Positions 18,121 through 27,325 of a DNA stretch of 64,000 nucleotides are shown here, piece by piece. Source of the stretch: CAVQBP01 sp963848195 (GTDB lineage: Bacteria; Bacteroidota; Ignavibacteria; Ignavibacteriales; Ignavibacteriaceae); the NCBI GenBank assembly GCA_963848195.1, contig CAWKCY010000005.1, positions 248,001 to 312,000 on the forward strand, read 5' to 3'. Each line of letters begins with the position of its first letter. The stretch's first letter is position 1. The notes below the pieces were generated by a model. That model did no database searches and was not told the origin of the DNA. It saw nothing but the letters and a program-made list of their open reading frames with translations. The translations under genes were made by a program, and so were the position numbers.

Positions 18121-18153
18121 AAAATATCTCCTTTAAATCTATAAATAACATAA

Positions 18154-18165
18154 GGAAATATTTCC
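18154..18165. promoter_or_regulatory. Candidate antitoxin operator
   Basis: GGAAATATTTCC is a perfect 12-base palindrome 34-45 bases upstream of the antitoxin start, where a core promoter or leader would lie. Xre-type antitoxins commonly autoregulate through such palindromes. The assignment is positional. Confidence 0.45.
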
Positions 18166-18232
18166 CTCTCTTCAAGACAAATTTCCATATACATATCGTA
18201 CATCATTTAATTAATAAACACTATCTTTCTTT

Positions 18233-18249
18233 GCGAAACGGAGTTTCGC
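18233..18249. repeat. CGAAAC hairpin element, second copy
   Basis: Arms GCGAAAC and GTTTCGC around GGA. It shares the CGAAAC...GAGTTTCG core with 7525-7543. It lies between the RES-Xre operon and the LOG-like gene stop. Confidence 0.7.
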
Positions 18250-18266
18250 GTTACAGAAGATAGATA

Positions 18267-18794
18267 TCAGGCAATGCTGCTTTTCATATAATTAACTATC
18301 TCTTCGATAGTATCAAAGGTTTGGACAAATTTTGCCGGTCTGTTCTCATGCTCAAGCTGTTTATCCATAGCACTAACAATTTCTTTCCAGATAGAAGAAA
18401 AACATGCTACGGGTTTTGCATTTAGCATTCTTTTATTCATCATTTCCCAGACAACAGCTAATTCCAGTAGCGTTCCGGTTCCTCCCTGCAGGACAACATA
18501 TCCATCACCCAATTCAACCAATTTTGAAATTCTTTCAAAAAGAGTAGTACATTTAATCTCCCTGGTTAAATACTTGCTTGGTTCCGCATTCCATAAATCA
18601 ACAGTAATCCCGGTAGCCTCACCTCCCTTTTCAACTGCTCCTTTTGACACTGCATTCATAATGCCCTGGAATCCTCCGGTGCAAACATTAAAATTATTTT
18701 CAGCTAAGAGGGCTCCGAGCTTATAGGCAGTTTCAAATTCCTTCTGTCCTTCTTTAGGCTGGGAACTGCCGAATATGGTTATAGTTTTCCTCAT
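18267..18794 (-). CDS. LOG-family / TIGR00730-like Rossmann-fold protein
   Basis: About 175 residues, with the two signature segments of the LOG / 'lysine decarboxylase-like' family: GGFQGIMNAVSKGA at about residue 40 and QGGTGTLLELAVVWEMM at about residue 105. The latter matches the phosphoribohydrolase PGGxGTxxE motif except that Gln replaces Pro. Family members release cytokinin-type bases from nucleoside monophosphates or act on other nucleotides, so a nucleotide-hydrolase role is likely but the substrate is unknown. I prefer the ATG at 18792-18794 (MRKTITIFGSSQ), which starts the first beta-strand, over the ATG three codons upstream at 18801-18803. Confidence 0.75.
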   Translation of the reverse strand: MRKTITIFGSSQPKEGQKEFETAYKLGALLAENNFNVCTGGFQGIMNAVSKGAVEKGGEATGITVDLWNAEPSKYLTREIKCTTLFERISKLVELGDGYVVLQGGTGTLLELAVVWEMMNKRMLNAKPVACFSSIWKEIVSAMDKQLEHENRPAKFVQTFDTIEEIVNYMKSSIA

Positions 18795-18839
18795 AATTGC
18801 CATTCTATTGAATTTGGAGGCTATGTGGAAAGTAAGGAA

Positions 18840-18855
18840 AACGGTTAAAACCGTT
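18840..18855. repeat. AACGGTT hairpin
   Basis: Arms AACGGTT / AACCGTT around AA in the 131-base gap upstream of the LOG-like gene; a further ATCCAACGG half-element lies about 30 bases away. It is related to the CCAACGG repeat family and to the copy at 32360-32380. Confidence 0.6.
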
Positions 18856-18934
18856 GGTTACTGATATTCACACGGCCGCTTTATCCAACGGATTGAAAGT
18901 AATACACAAAATCCTAATTTATCCAATCCTTTTA

Positions 18935-19903
18935 CTATTCGTAAAAGTTCTTATTCCATTTATGGATTTTTAATTTATCCAGTAATTGAGCAGGCAGCGG
19001 CCCTTTTTCAATACTTTTTATGTTAGCCAATAAATTCTTCTCACTTCTCATGCCGGGTATTACTGTAGTCACGGCACCAAAGCTAATAATATATCTCAAA
19101 GCAGCTTCAGCTCTTGAATCAACTGTATCTTTTACATCATTCCAGATATGGTTAACCCTTTCCTGGACATCGATTTTTCTTGTACCTCTAAAATAATCAT
19201 TACGGAAATCCCCAACAGGAAATTTAGTATCATGCATAACATTCCCTGTTAAAGCTCCTTCATCGAAAGGAACTCTTGCAATTATACTAATGCTTTTCTT
19301 TTTACAGAACGGGAATAAATAATCGATAGGTTTCTGTTCAAAAATATTAAAAATTACCTGGAATGAATTAATCAAACCTGTTTTACCTGCTTCAATTCCA
19401 TTTTCAGATTGATGGTCATTCATAGAAATACCCCAGAAACGTACTTTACCTTCTTTCTTTAATTTTTCAACCGCTTCCTTCCAATCATCTTCGTTAGTCC
19501 ACTTATCATTCCAAACGTGGAACTGCATTAAATCAATATAATCTCTTTTAAGATTCTTTAAACTTTGTTCTGTTTTTTCAATGATGTAATCTTTAGGGAA
19601 GGATTCTTTTAAAGTTGAATTATTGGCAGCAGGCCATTCCCATTTTTTTGAAGGTATTTTTGAAGCAATAAAAACCTTCTTACCGTATTCCTTTTCAGCC
19701 TCACCCAAAAGCTTTTCGCTATGACCTTTACCATATGCAAGTGCAGAATCAAAAAAGTTAATCCCGCTTTCCATAGCCTTGATAAGAGTTCTTTTGGATT
19801 CCTGATCATCGGCACCTTTCCAATCCGATTTCCCAATCCCCCAGCATCCGAAACCGAGAAGGGATACATCTATATCCGATTTATCAAACTTCTTCGTCTG
19901 CAT
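18935..19903 (-). CDS. Aldo/keto reductase
   Basis: A 322-residue NAD(P)H-dependent aldo/keto reductase of the YghZ/Tas-like (AKR) class. It starts with DVSLLGFGCWGIG. The catalytic tetrad can be placed: Asp and Tyr in NFFDSALAYGKGHSEKLLG, Lys in VFIASKIPS and His in LMQFHVWND; the cofactor-binding end is GAVTTVIPGMRSEKNL. The start is ATG 19901-19903 with GAGGAAAA upstream. It stands alone between the LOG-like gene and a divergent DUF4097 gene, so no pathway can be inferred. Confidence 0.85.
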   Translation of the reverse strand: MQTKKFDKSDIDVSLLGFGCWGIGKSDWKGADDQESKRTLIKAMESGINFFDSALAYGKGHSEKLLGEAEKEYGKKVFIASKIPSKKWEWPAANNSTLKESFPKDYIIEKTEQSLKNLKRDYIDLMQFHVWNDKWTNEDDWKEAVEKLKKEGKVRFWGISMNDHQSENGIEAGKTGLINSFQVIFNIFEQKPIDYLFPFCKKKSISIIARVPFDEGALTGNVMHDTKFPVGDFRNDYFRGTRKIDVQERVNHIWNDVKDTVDSRAEAALRYIISFGAVTTVIPGMRSEKNLLANIKSIEKGPLPAQLLDKLKIHKWNKNFYE

Positions 19904-20045
19904 TTTTTCCTCAGTTAATTACACTAAATTATTAAACAAAATTAAAATAAGAATTAACAGGATTAAATAAAATAATCCAACCATCCCAACCTTTTTTTAA
20001 TCTTTAAGTCTAAATGTATATGAAACAAAAATTTGAGGGTTGGCT

Positions 20046-21281
20046 ATGAAAAAGTATTTTATAATTCTACTTGCGCCGGTAACTTTTTTATTTTATGGAG
20101 CGACGATGGACAATTTTCCTCTTTCCATTGGTCCATGTTTTTTATTTACACCCGATATGCCTTCTCATGAAACAGAAACAGCAAGGAATAATTCTACAAA
20201 TGAAATACAAAATGATAAAAGAAATCTGCACAAAGAGTTCAATATAGAAGAGGGTAAGACTCTTGATATTAATCTGAATTCCGGCGGATCTATAAGTATT
20301 TCAGGATGGGATAAAAAAACTGTTGCTATGGATGTTGAATCATCCCGCAGTAATATAGAAGATTATACGATAGATTTTAGCAAATCGGATAATGGAATAA
20401 ATGTTAATTCTGATTTAACAAATAGAAAATCAAGCGATGGAGGGTTGCATTTTAATTTCAATGTTCCTTCCAATTTCAATTTGAAGATAGAATCATCGGG
20501 CGGAAGTGTAGAGATAAAAAGCGTAAATGGTAATATAAGCGGTCAAACAATGGGAGGCCCTTTAAATTTAAGTAACTTAAAGGGGAAGATCGACTTACAG
20601 ACTATGGGAGGTCCCGTTAAATTTTATGATTCTGAAGTTGATGGAAGAGTTCATACTATGGGAGGTCCGGTAGAAATAATAAATGTAAAGGGAGATGTAA
20701 AATGTACTACTAACGGCGGGCCTGTAAAAATGAAAAATGTTTCCTCTAAGAGTTATCATGGCAAAAAAGATGTAATTACAGTATCAAGTATGGGAGGTGA
20801 CATAAATATGGATGAAGCTCCGGAGGGAGCAAATTTAAAAACAATGGGGGGTGCTATCATTGTCAGATCCGCTAAAAAATTTGTAAAAGCCAGAACAAAC
20901 GGCGGAAGTATTGAAATAGGAAATACCGACGGAGCAATAGATGCCTCTACAATGGGAGGAGATGTTAAAGCGGAGATGGTTGGAAATCCTGACTCGGGTA
21001 ATAGAGATGTAGATCTTTCTTCTAAATCAGGCGATATAACATTAATTGTACCCGATGGACTATCAATGGATATTGAGATAACGTTAGCTTATACCAGGGA
21101 TAGTGATGAAGAATATAGTATTTATAGTGATTTTCCTATAAAACAGGAAACGACTCCAAAATGGAGTGATGAGTACGGTACTTCGAGAAAAATCATTTAC
21201 GGAAAGGGTAAAACCGGGGACGGAAAGAATAAAATCAGAATTGAAACTATTAACGGGAATGTATATTTGAAAAAGGGATAG
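20046..21281 (+). CDS. DUF4097-type beta-repeat protein, probably envelope-associated
   Basis: About 411 residues. A hydrophobic N-terminus (MKKYFIILLAPVTFLFYGA) suggests export. After residue 75 (LDINLNSGGSISISGWDKK) come about eight to ten short repeats with a TMGG or TNGG turn followed by a beta-strand (TMGGPVKF, TMGGPVEI, TNGGPVKM, SMGGDINM, TMGGAIIV, TNGGSIEI, TMGGDVKA), roughly every 17-30 residues. This is the DUF4097 fold, a repetitive beta-solenoid-like domain of unknown function. I choose the ATG at 20046 with GAGGG seven bases upstream, over TTG 20040. It converges with the outer-membrane protein gene 25 bases downstream. Confidence 0.78.
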   Translation: MKKYFIILLAPVTFLFYGATMDNFPLSIGPCFLFTPDMPSHETETARNNSTNEIQNDKRNLHKEFNIEEGKTLDINLNSGGSISISGWDKKTVAMDVESSRSNIEDYTIDFSKSDNGINVNSDLTNRKSSDGGLHFNFNVPSNFNLKIESSGGSVEIKSVNGNISGQTMGGPLNLSNLKGKIDLQTMGGPVKFYDSEVDGRVHTMGGPVEIINVKGDVKCTTNGGPVKMKNVSSKSYHGKKDVITVSSMGGDINMDEAPEGANLKTMGGAIIVRSAKKFVKARTNGGSIEIGNTDGAIDASTMGGDVKAEMVGNPDSGNRDVDLSSKSGDITLIVPDGLSMDIEITLAYTRDSDEEYSIYSDFPIKQETTPKWSDEYGTSRKIIYGKGKTGDGKNKIRIETINGNVYLKKG

Positions 21282-21306
21282 TAAACTTCTTAGCAAAGAG
21301 AGGGAG

Positions 21307-23262
21307 CTAATTAAATAGTTCCCACCCTAGCCCAAACCTTATACCTCTTGAAGGCATTGGATAAAATGGAGTAATAAAATATTTCTTATCCAGTAGATTC
21401 TCCCATGTAAAATATATTATAGCAACTCTTCTAATCTCACCTATCAAAGTAAAATCAATTTTTAATGAAGAAGCAATATTATTATTGTAATAGCTTAAAA
21501 CAGGCTGCGAATATATTTGGGTAAGATTCTGAGCACCGGTATAATAAAAGAGAAAACCGGTTTTTAGATTCAGATTAGAATTAAATAAAATACCATTATA
21601 AAACACACCACTCATAAAATTCAAATCCGGCATGAGGTTTTTAAAATCACTTCCGGGATTTGAGTAATATTCTCCGGAAAATTCTAATAATAGCTGCTCA
21701 ATATGGTAATCCGCCTTCAAACCTAAGCCGGTTATATTTTTATAAAGAAATAGATCAGGTTCTGTTTTCCCTAATGCAATATCCCTATTAAAAATCTTAA
21801 AACTTATCAGATTATCCCCTGTTAAATAATTTATACTAAATTCTGTATTACTTATATTTTTTGATATGTAAGGACTTTCAAAATTCGAGTAGCCGAAATA
21901 AAATTTGAAATTATTGTATAGTAAATAGGATACATCAGTGCCAATCCCATTTAAATTATTATATTTTCGATAAAAATCTTTCCCTTTAAAATATTTGTAG
22001 AAAACTGAGGGGATTAATTTTCCGTCTAAAAGATTTAAAGAAAGAATTGAGGCTGCAGAAAAGTTATTCAAATTACCTGAACTTACCGTATATATTTTTT
22101 TTTCAATTGAACCGGTATTATAATCGATGTGCTCAAAGTTTCCCAGAAGACTTATTTTAAAGATATTCTGTGAAAATTCCTGTCTTAAGCTTATCCCTGA
22201 TATTTTATTCTTATTTTTAGTTTCTGAAATGCTGGTATCAATACCGAAAAATTTATTTTGATTAAATCGATAATAAAGATCGAGCCCCCCTTTAATCTTT
22301 TTAAATAGATTGGAAAGAAGGCTTATATTAAAGTAATGCTGTATAAATTCCTCTTTCCTATTCGGAAAATTAACCGGAGCAGTGATATTATCATATAATA
22401 TACTATTTAAATCCGGATTAACGCTAGCAGCAGAATCAATATTAATCCCTCCGTTTATCCCTTTTAGTGATTTGATATAACCGTATGTTCCGATGATATT
22501 AAATGAATTAGAAAGGAAATATTTTAACCTGGTTTTTGCCTGCCATATATTGAAATCACTATTGTCGTAAGTGCTGTCGGCATTCCTATTAGTAATATCG
22601 AAAGAAATATTAAGGTCTTTAATCAATAAAGCACTGAAAAAACCATCAACAAAAGATTCACCTGAAGGTCCCTGGTAATACTTTATTCTGGAATAAGGAG
22701 TGACAGATAGGTAATCCTTAGTAATAAAATTAACAGCAGCGGGGTTAGGAGATAGACCATATAAGAATCCTCTTGGAGAGGGGATTACTTCTATTGAGTC
22801 AATAAAATCAGATTGTATATTATTTAGATCCAATGAATTTGTAAACCGGTCATTGTATAAGATACCATCCTGCATGAAACTAATACCATCCGAACCGGCT
22901 CCATAAATAAATGTCTCATTTGCTTGACCAATAAATCCTTCATCTTTAATAAATGTGAAAGGGTATTCCCTCAATAAATCACCAGTATAACGATAATTAT
23001 AGTGAAAGATTTTTCCGTGATTTATAAAATAGCTGTGGTCATACAACGGTTTTTGCTGCAAGGGAACGAGGGTATCAGCCTTAATAAGATTCTTTTTGGT
23101 GCTAAGTAAACCTGTTGTATCAGTAGTAACGGAGTCTTTGGTTATGGTATTTAATAAAAGCGGGTTTTTTTTAATTGCACTGGAATCAATATTTTGAGGA
23201 TACAAATTAGAATTTGAAGAGACGTAAATACTTAATAAAAGAAAAATAAAAAATAGTCGCAT
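21307..23262 (-). CDS. TonB-dependent receptor-like outer-membrane protein with plug domain
   Basis: A 651-residue secreted protein (signal peptide MRLFFIFLLLSIYVSS). Residues about 85-190 look like a receptor plug: YGAGSDGISFMQDGILY, then IDSIEVIPSPRGFLYG and NPAAVNFITKDY. The rest is a long series of aromatic beta-strands, ending GIRFGLGWELF, as in a 22-strand barrel. It is somewhat shorter than most TonB-dependent transporters and I see no clear TonB box, so it may be a divergent or TonB-independent relative. The ligand is unknown and no SusD partner is next to it. Confidence 0.65.
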   Translation of the reverse strand: MRLFFIFLLLSIYVSSNSNLYPQNIDSSAIKKNPLLLNTITKDSVTTDTTGLLSTKKNLIKADTLVPLQQKPLYDHSYFINHGKIFHYNYRYTGDLLREYPFTFIKDEGFIGQANETFIYGAGSDGISFMQDGILYNDRFTNSLDLNNIQSDFIDSIEVIPSPRGFLYGLSPNPAAVNFITKDYLSVTPYSRIKYYQGPSGESFVDGFFSALLIKDLNISFDITNRNADSTYDNSDFNIWQAKTRLKYFLSNSFNIIGTYGYIKSLKGINGGINIDSAASVNPDLNSILYDNITAPVNFPNRKEEFIQHYFNISLLSNLFKKIKGGLDLYYRFNQNKFFGIDTSISETKNKNKISGISLRQEFSQNIFKISLLGNFEHIDYNTGSIEKKIYTVSSGNLNNFSAASILSLNLLDGKLIPSVFYKYFKGKDFYRKYNNLNGIGTDVSYLLYNNFKFYFGYSNFESPYISKNISNTEFSINYLTGDNLISFKIFNRDIALGKTEPDLFLYKNITGLGLKADYHIEQLLLEFSGEYYSNPGSDFKNLMPDLNFMSGVFYNGILFNSNLNLKTGFLFYYTGAQNLTQIYSQPVLSYYNNNIASSLKIDFTLIGEIRRVAIIYFTWENLLDKKYFITPFYPMPSRGIRFGLGWELFN

Positions 23263-23493
23263 TATTAAATAAAGAATGGTACCATTTATAACAATGGAGA
23301 ATAAATAATTAGAACAAAATAAATAAATCTATTTTAAGCTACAAAATAAACAACAGTAATGTACTAAGTGCAAAAAAAATAGGGAATATTTTTAAAATAA
23401 AGGATAAATAAAGCTCAGGATATTTTTTTTGATTAAAAATATAATTATTTTCACAACGAAATTATTAATCATCAAAAATAAGAGGATGAAATT

Positions 23494-23790
23494 ATGGCAG
23501 GAAAACCAATGACCAAATCACAAATAGTTGACCATCTTGCAACGAAAACCGATACTTCAAAAAAAGTTGCGGGTCAATTTTTAGATGAGTTGGCAACTCT
23601 GGCTCATAAAGAAGCGAAAAATTCATTCACAGTTCCCGGAATTGGCAAGCTTGTAGTAGTTAACCGGAAGAAAAGAACAGGAAGAAACCCTTCAACCGGT
23701 GAATCGATGGTTATTCCTGCGAAAAAGGTTTTAAAATTTAGAATCTCTAAAGCAGCAAAAGACGCAGCTTTTCCATCTAAGAAAAAGTAA
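23494..23790 (+). CDS. HU-family DNA-binding protein
   Basis: A 98-residue basic histone-like protein. MTKSQIVDHLATKTDTSKK forms the N-terminal helices, and the DNA-binding arm is recognisable in FTVPGIGKLVVVNRKKRTGRNPSTGE, ending with IPAKKVLKFRISKAAKD. HU/IHF proteins bend and compact DNA and act as dimers. The start ATG follows AGAGG at suitable spacing. It is a single gene with its own terminator and a 231-base upstream gap that should contain its promoter, though I could not pick out a specific one. Confidence 0.95.
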   Translation: MAGKPMTKSQIVDHLATKTDTSKKVAGQFLDELATLAHKEAKNSFTVPGIGKLVVVNRKKRTGRNPSTGESMVIPAKKVLKFRISKAAKDAAFPSKKK

Positions 23791-23799
23791 TTAACTAAA

Positions 23800-23828
23800 A
23801 GGGGCACTTATGCCCCTTCACGTTTTTT
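23800..23828 (+). terminator. Rho-independent terminator of the HU gene
   Basis: A perfect 7-bp stem (AGGGGCA / TGCCCCT) with a 4-base loop begins 9 bases after the stop codon and is followed, after TCACG, by six T. It also lies immediately beyond the end of the convergent safE gene. Confidence 0.8.
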
Positions 23829-23830
23829 CT

Positions 23831-24536
23831 CTAATGCTCCATCATATGATGAACGTGGGATTTGTCTCCCATTTTAGGACTCACGTATGGAATACCTAGA
23901 TTCATTCCCCGCATAATAAAAAGTACAGCCAGAAAGAGTGCGAATACGGGAGTTAGTTTACTTAATTTTTTCCTTAGGTCAAGTTTAATAAATTTGCTGA
24001 ATACAGAAATTGAAAACATTACAGGAACTGTTCCGAGCCCGAAGAAAATCATAAACATCATTCCATTGACAGCATTCCCTGTTGAAATTGCTCCAGCCAA
24101 TCCTGCATATACAAATCCGCATGGTAAGAACCCATTTAAAAAACCTATACTTAAAAAGGAAAAGAAGCTTTTTTGTTTGAATAACGATTCCGATAGCGGT
24201 TTTTACCGGAGTTATTACTTTTAATATAAGATTTACTGCTAATAATTGATTTCTAAATCTTTGAGGGATAAAAACCATAATGAGAATGAATATACCAAGA
24301 AAGATGGAAAGTGTTTGTTGAAACCCCGATATAATTAGTCTTTCACCGATAAAACCGAAAAAGAACCCCATTAAGGCATAAGACAAAACTCTTCCTAAAT
24401 TATAGATTATTCTTCCCGCAAAAAATTTGAAATTGCCAGATTGGGGCACAGGCAATGCTAATGCAATTGGTCCGCACATTCCAATACAATGAAAGCTTCC
24501 AAAAAATCCGATTACTAAACCAGCAAAGATTTCCAT
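23831..24536 (-). CDS. SafE/TauE-family membrane protein at the end of the cbb3 operon, frameshifted
   Basis: A six-span membrane protein of about 234 residues of the sulfite exporter TauE/SafE (cytochrome biogenesis transmembrane-like) family, which often ends cbb3 oxidase gene clusters and is linked to copper or haem supply. The N-terminus GSFHCIGMCGPIALALP carries the typical Cys-Gly-Met-Cys-Gly-Pro motif. One extra base near 24158 breaks the frame after TKKLLF; the next frame gives LSIGFLNGFLPCGFVYAG, the second conserved Pro-Cys-Gly half, and ends with a His-rich tail HVHHMMEH. The 17-base gap to ccoH fits one operon. Confidence 0.8.
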
Positions 24537-24553
24537 AATTAGTATTATAATTG

Positions 24554-25009
24554 TTAATAAATTAGAACTGACTTTTCCATTAAATAATTCTGTTTATTCA
24601 TTGACCATTGAATTTCGATTTTCCAGTATCCTTTATCAATTTTGACAGTATTAAAAGTCTGTCTGCCGTTTTTATCCAGCTGAATGGGAATAATAAAATC
24701 TTTCTTAGAATCCGAGGGGCGGTAAAAGTATAATTTTCCGTTATCGACCTGCCGGAGGAACGAATCGGGGAAGGAGAGATTTATTTCATCACCGGCATAA
24801 TTAAATGAAACCATTTCTTTAAGTTCTGCGGTTCTTTTATAGGTATCAATTTGTTTTTGGTATGTTAATGTTTTTTCATAATAATCATTAGCCACAAGAT
24901 CAACTCTCTGATTCATAAAAACAAAAGTTAAAATGATAGTGATAATCATAAAACTTGCAATCGATATAAAGATACCAGTGCCCCAATTAAATTTTACAAA
25001 TTTTTTCAA
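24554..25009 (-). CDS. ccoH: CcoH/FixH-family cbb3 oxidase assembly protein
   Basis: A 151-residue protein with one N-terminal membrane span (GTGIFISIASFMIITIILTFVFM) and a periplasmic beta-rich domain (FNYAGDEINLSFP, GYWKIEIQW). This matches FixH/CcoH, needed for maturation of cbb3 oxidase. The only suitable start is TTG at 25007-25009, which places MKKFVKFNWGTG at the N-terminus; AAAGGAG lies 12 bases upstream inside the ccoG end. The ccoG stop is 3 bases upstream, so translation is probably coupled. Confidence 0.82.
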   Translation of the reverse strand: MKKFVKFNWGTGIFISIASFMIITIILTFVFMNQRVDLVANDYYEKTLTYQKQIDTYKRTAELKEMVSFNYAGDEINLSFPDSFLRQVDNGKLYFYRPSDSKKDFIIPIQLDKNGRQTFNTVKIDKGYWKIEIQWSMNKQNYLMEKSVLIY

Positions 25010-25012
25010 GTA

Positions 25013-26422
25013 TTACTTACTCCTTTTATAAATAGGACCTAAAAATGATGTCTTTACTTCTTCAATGACTTTTCCGTTTGAATATACATCGATGGTAACC
25101 GGAGTATTCATACTTTTTAATTCATTTCGGGGTACAAGCAGTAAAAATTTTGCTTCAAGATTCTGCTGAGGTTTCATTAAAAGATTGCTGCCGATTATTT
25201 TTATCTCGCCATTTATGTTTTTTAACTTTACGCTGATTTGGGCATCGCGGAATGTTTTATTTATTATATCTAAATCATAAAGATTGCTTATCATATCACC
25301 CGGCTGCTCCTGGAAAAGCATACCCGGGGTTCTTAGTATATTTACATTGAAATCAGTTCTTGTAATTAATAAATAGCCAAGGATACCTATAAGTATTGTT
25401 AAAAGAAACGAATACCCGATCATTCGTGGAGTGAACTTAAATTTTGAATTTTTTTCAATCCCGTTGAGAGATGCATATCTTATAAGTCCCCTTGGACGAT
25501 TTACCTTGTCCATTATATAATCGCATGCATCAATACATGCGGTACAATTTACACATTCAAGCTGGATGCCGTCTCTTATATCAATACCAGTTGGGCAAAC
25601 TTCAACACACAATTTATCGTTAATGCAGTCGCCCAGGCCTATCTGCACTTCATTTTTTTTTATTTTACCTCTCGGTTCACCTCTTTTATAATCGTATGCA
25701 ATTACAATGGAATCCTGATCAAGTAAGACTCCCTGTAATCTGCCATAAGGACAGACAATAGTACAAACTTGTTCACGGAAGTATGAGAATATCCAGTAGA
25801 ATACTCCTGAAAATGCCAATATTGAAATTAAACCTGCAATATGTTCGGAAGGGGGATCTGTTACAATCTTCCACAAATTATCAATGCTTATTATGTATGA
25901 AAGAAAAATATTGGATATAAAAAAAGCGATGCCGAAAAATATTCCGTGCTTAAGTCCCTTTTTGAAGATTTTTTCTACGGTCCAGTTTAACTTATCTAAC
26001 CGTCTTTGTGCAAGAGCATCTCCTTCAATCCAGTATTCAATTTTTCTAAATACCATTTCCATAAAAATTGTCTGCGGGCATGCCCATCCGCAGAATACTC
26101 TCCCAAAAACAGCAGTAAAAAGAATAACAAAAACAATTATAGTAATCATAGCAAGGACAAAAAGATGAAAATCATGGGGACCAAAAGGAATGCTGAAAAG
26201 GATAAAATTTCTGTTTGGAAAATCGAACAGCATAAACGGATGATTATGAACCTTTATAAATGGAGTAGCTATAAGAATTGCAAGTAAGATAAAGCTGACA
26301 GCATTGCGTGCATTATAAAACCTTCCGAAAGGTTTTTTAGGATAAATCCAGTTACGTTTTCCTTCCTTACTGACTGTCGATAATTGATCTCTAAATGATC
26401 CTTCGTCTTTTATTTGTTCCAT
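25013..26422 (-). CDS. ccoG: CcoG cytochrome c oxidase accessory protein
   Basis: A 469-residue membrane ferredoxin of the FixG/CcoG/RdxA family. It has about five membrane spans, the motif WACPQTIFMEMVFRK, a Cys pair CTIVCPYGRLQG, and two [4Fe-4S] sites in GDCINDKLCVEVCPTGIDIRD and CVNCTACIDACD. A C-terminal immunoglobulin-like periplasmic domain (about residues 355-460) completes the usual layout. CcoG has been shown in other bacteria to reduce copper for cbb3 assembly. It lies between ccoP and ccoH in the operon and looks complete. Confidence 0.93.
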   Translation of the reverse strand: MEQIKDEGSFRDQLSTVSKEGKRNWIYPKKPFGRFYNARNAVSFILLAILIATPFIKVHNHPFMLFDFPNRNFILFSIPFGPHDFHLFVLAMITIIVFVILFTAVFGRVFCGWACPQTIFMEMVFRKIEYWIEGDALAQRRLDKLNWTVEKIFKKGLKHGIFFGIAFFISNIFLSYIISIDNLWKIVTDPPSEHIAGLISILAFSGVFYWIFSYFREQVCTIVCPYGRLQGVLLDQDSIVIAYDYKRGEPRGKIKKNEVQIGLGDCINDKLCVEVCPTGIDIRDGIQLECVNCTACIDACDYIMDKVNRPRGLIRYASLNGIEKNSKFKFTPRMIGYSFLLTILIGILGYLLITRTDFNVNILRTPGMLFQEQPGDMISNLYDLDIINKTFRDAQISVKLKNINGEIKIIGSNLLMKPQQNLEAKFLLLVPRNELKSMNTPVTIDVYSNGKVIEEVKTSFLGPIYKRSK

Positions 26423-26467
26423 CTCAAATCCATTTTATTCATATATTCATTCGAATTACAATAAATA

Positions 26468-27325
26468 TCATTTTGAAGTAACATTTGTGCTGTCTGCTTC
26501 TTGCCATATTTCTCCTTGAGGGGGTTTGGCATTCGGAGGATTGGTTCCCTGCAGGGACAGAACGTAACTTGCGACTTCCTGCATTTCTCTTGGATTAAGC
26601 TTTCCTTCCCAGGTTAACATCCCTTTTGCAGGGACGCCGTATTTTATAGTTTTAAATACATTCTTCATTCCTCCGCCGTGAATCCAATACTGATCGGTTA
26701 AATTTGGTCCGATAATTCCTTGTGCATTATCACCATGGCAGGGAACGCAATTTGCCTTAAATATATCTTTGCCATCGCTTAGAGCAGGTGTATCAGTTAA
26801 TTCAGTAACATTATTTTCATTCACCAGAGCCCCTGCTCTAATAAGTTCTGCTCTCTGAACTGCGGCCTGCCGCATCTCTTCCCTATATTCCTGTGCCGGA
26901 AGCTTCCCTGTATCCAGCACATGATAATCCAGCATATAGATAACACCGAATAGTATTGAACCATAGAAGAGATAATTAAACCATGGAGGTATCCTGTTAT
27001 CAAGTTCTTTTATACCGTCAAAATCATGCTCCATTAAAATATCTTTTTCTTTTTCCAGGGGGGCTAACCCGATGAAATAATTTTTAACCCTGATAAATAT
27101 TTTTGAAAGTCTCTTTGGTCTTTCTATTACTTTGTCTGTACCGAAATAAATGAAAGAGAAAAAGATAATTGTTACTATTATTATGAATATAAAAATATTG
27201 ATATCATAAATAGAAGGATTTATTTCTTCATTCTGGGATTGAGCCAACAAATTGCTGTTCATGAAGAAGATAATAAAAGCCGGGATCTGAAATAAGAATA
27301 AAATCTTCTTTTTAATTTTTATCAT
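26468..27325 (-). CDS. ccoP: CcoP, single-haem cytochrome c subunit of cbb3 oxidase
   Basis: About 285 residues. Two or more N-terminal hydrophobic spans precede the FixP signature DGIKELDNRIPPWFNYLFY, followed by a membrane span and one cytochrome c domain with CVPCHGD, GPNLTDQYWIHGG and a distal Met in PAKGMLTWEG. Most proteobacterial CcoP proteins carry two haems; only one CxxCH is present here, as in related Bacteroidota-like lineages. I place the start at ATG 27323-27325, which overlaps the ccoQ end by 14 bases and has AGGTG upstream; a longer start at 27364 would overlap ccoQ by 53 bases. Confidence 0.9.
   Translation of the reverse strand: MIKIKKKILFLFQIPAFIIFFMNSNLLAQSQNEEINPSIYDINIFIFIIIVTIIFFSFIYFGTDKVIERPKRLSKIFIRVKNYFIGLAPLEKEKDILMEHDFDGIKELDNRIPPWFNYLFYGSILFGVIYMLDYHVLDTGKLPAQEYREEMRQAAVQRAELIRAGALVNENNVTELTDTPALSDGKDIFKANCVPCHGDNAQGIIGPNLTDQYWIHGGGMKNVFKTIKYGVPAKGMLTWEGKLNPREMQEVASYVLSLQGTNPPNAKPPQGEIWQEADSTNVTSK

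Noticed and set aside
21307..23262. SusC-type transporter for the polysaccharide locus
   Set aside because: It lacks a SusD partner, is too short for SusC (about 1000 residues), has no clear carboxypeptidase-like N-terminal domain and lies more than 11 kb from the hydrolases.
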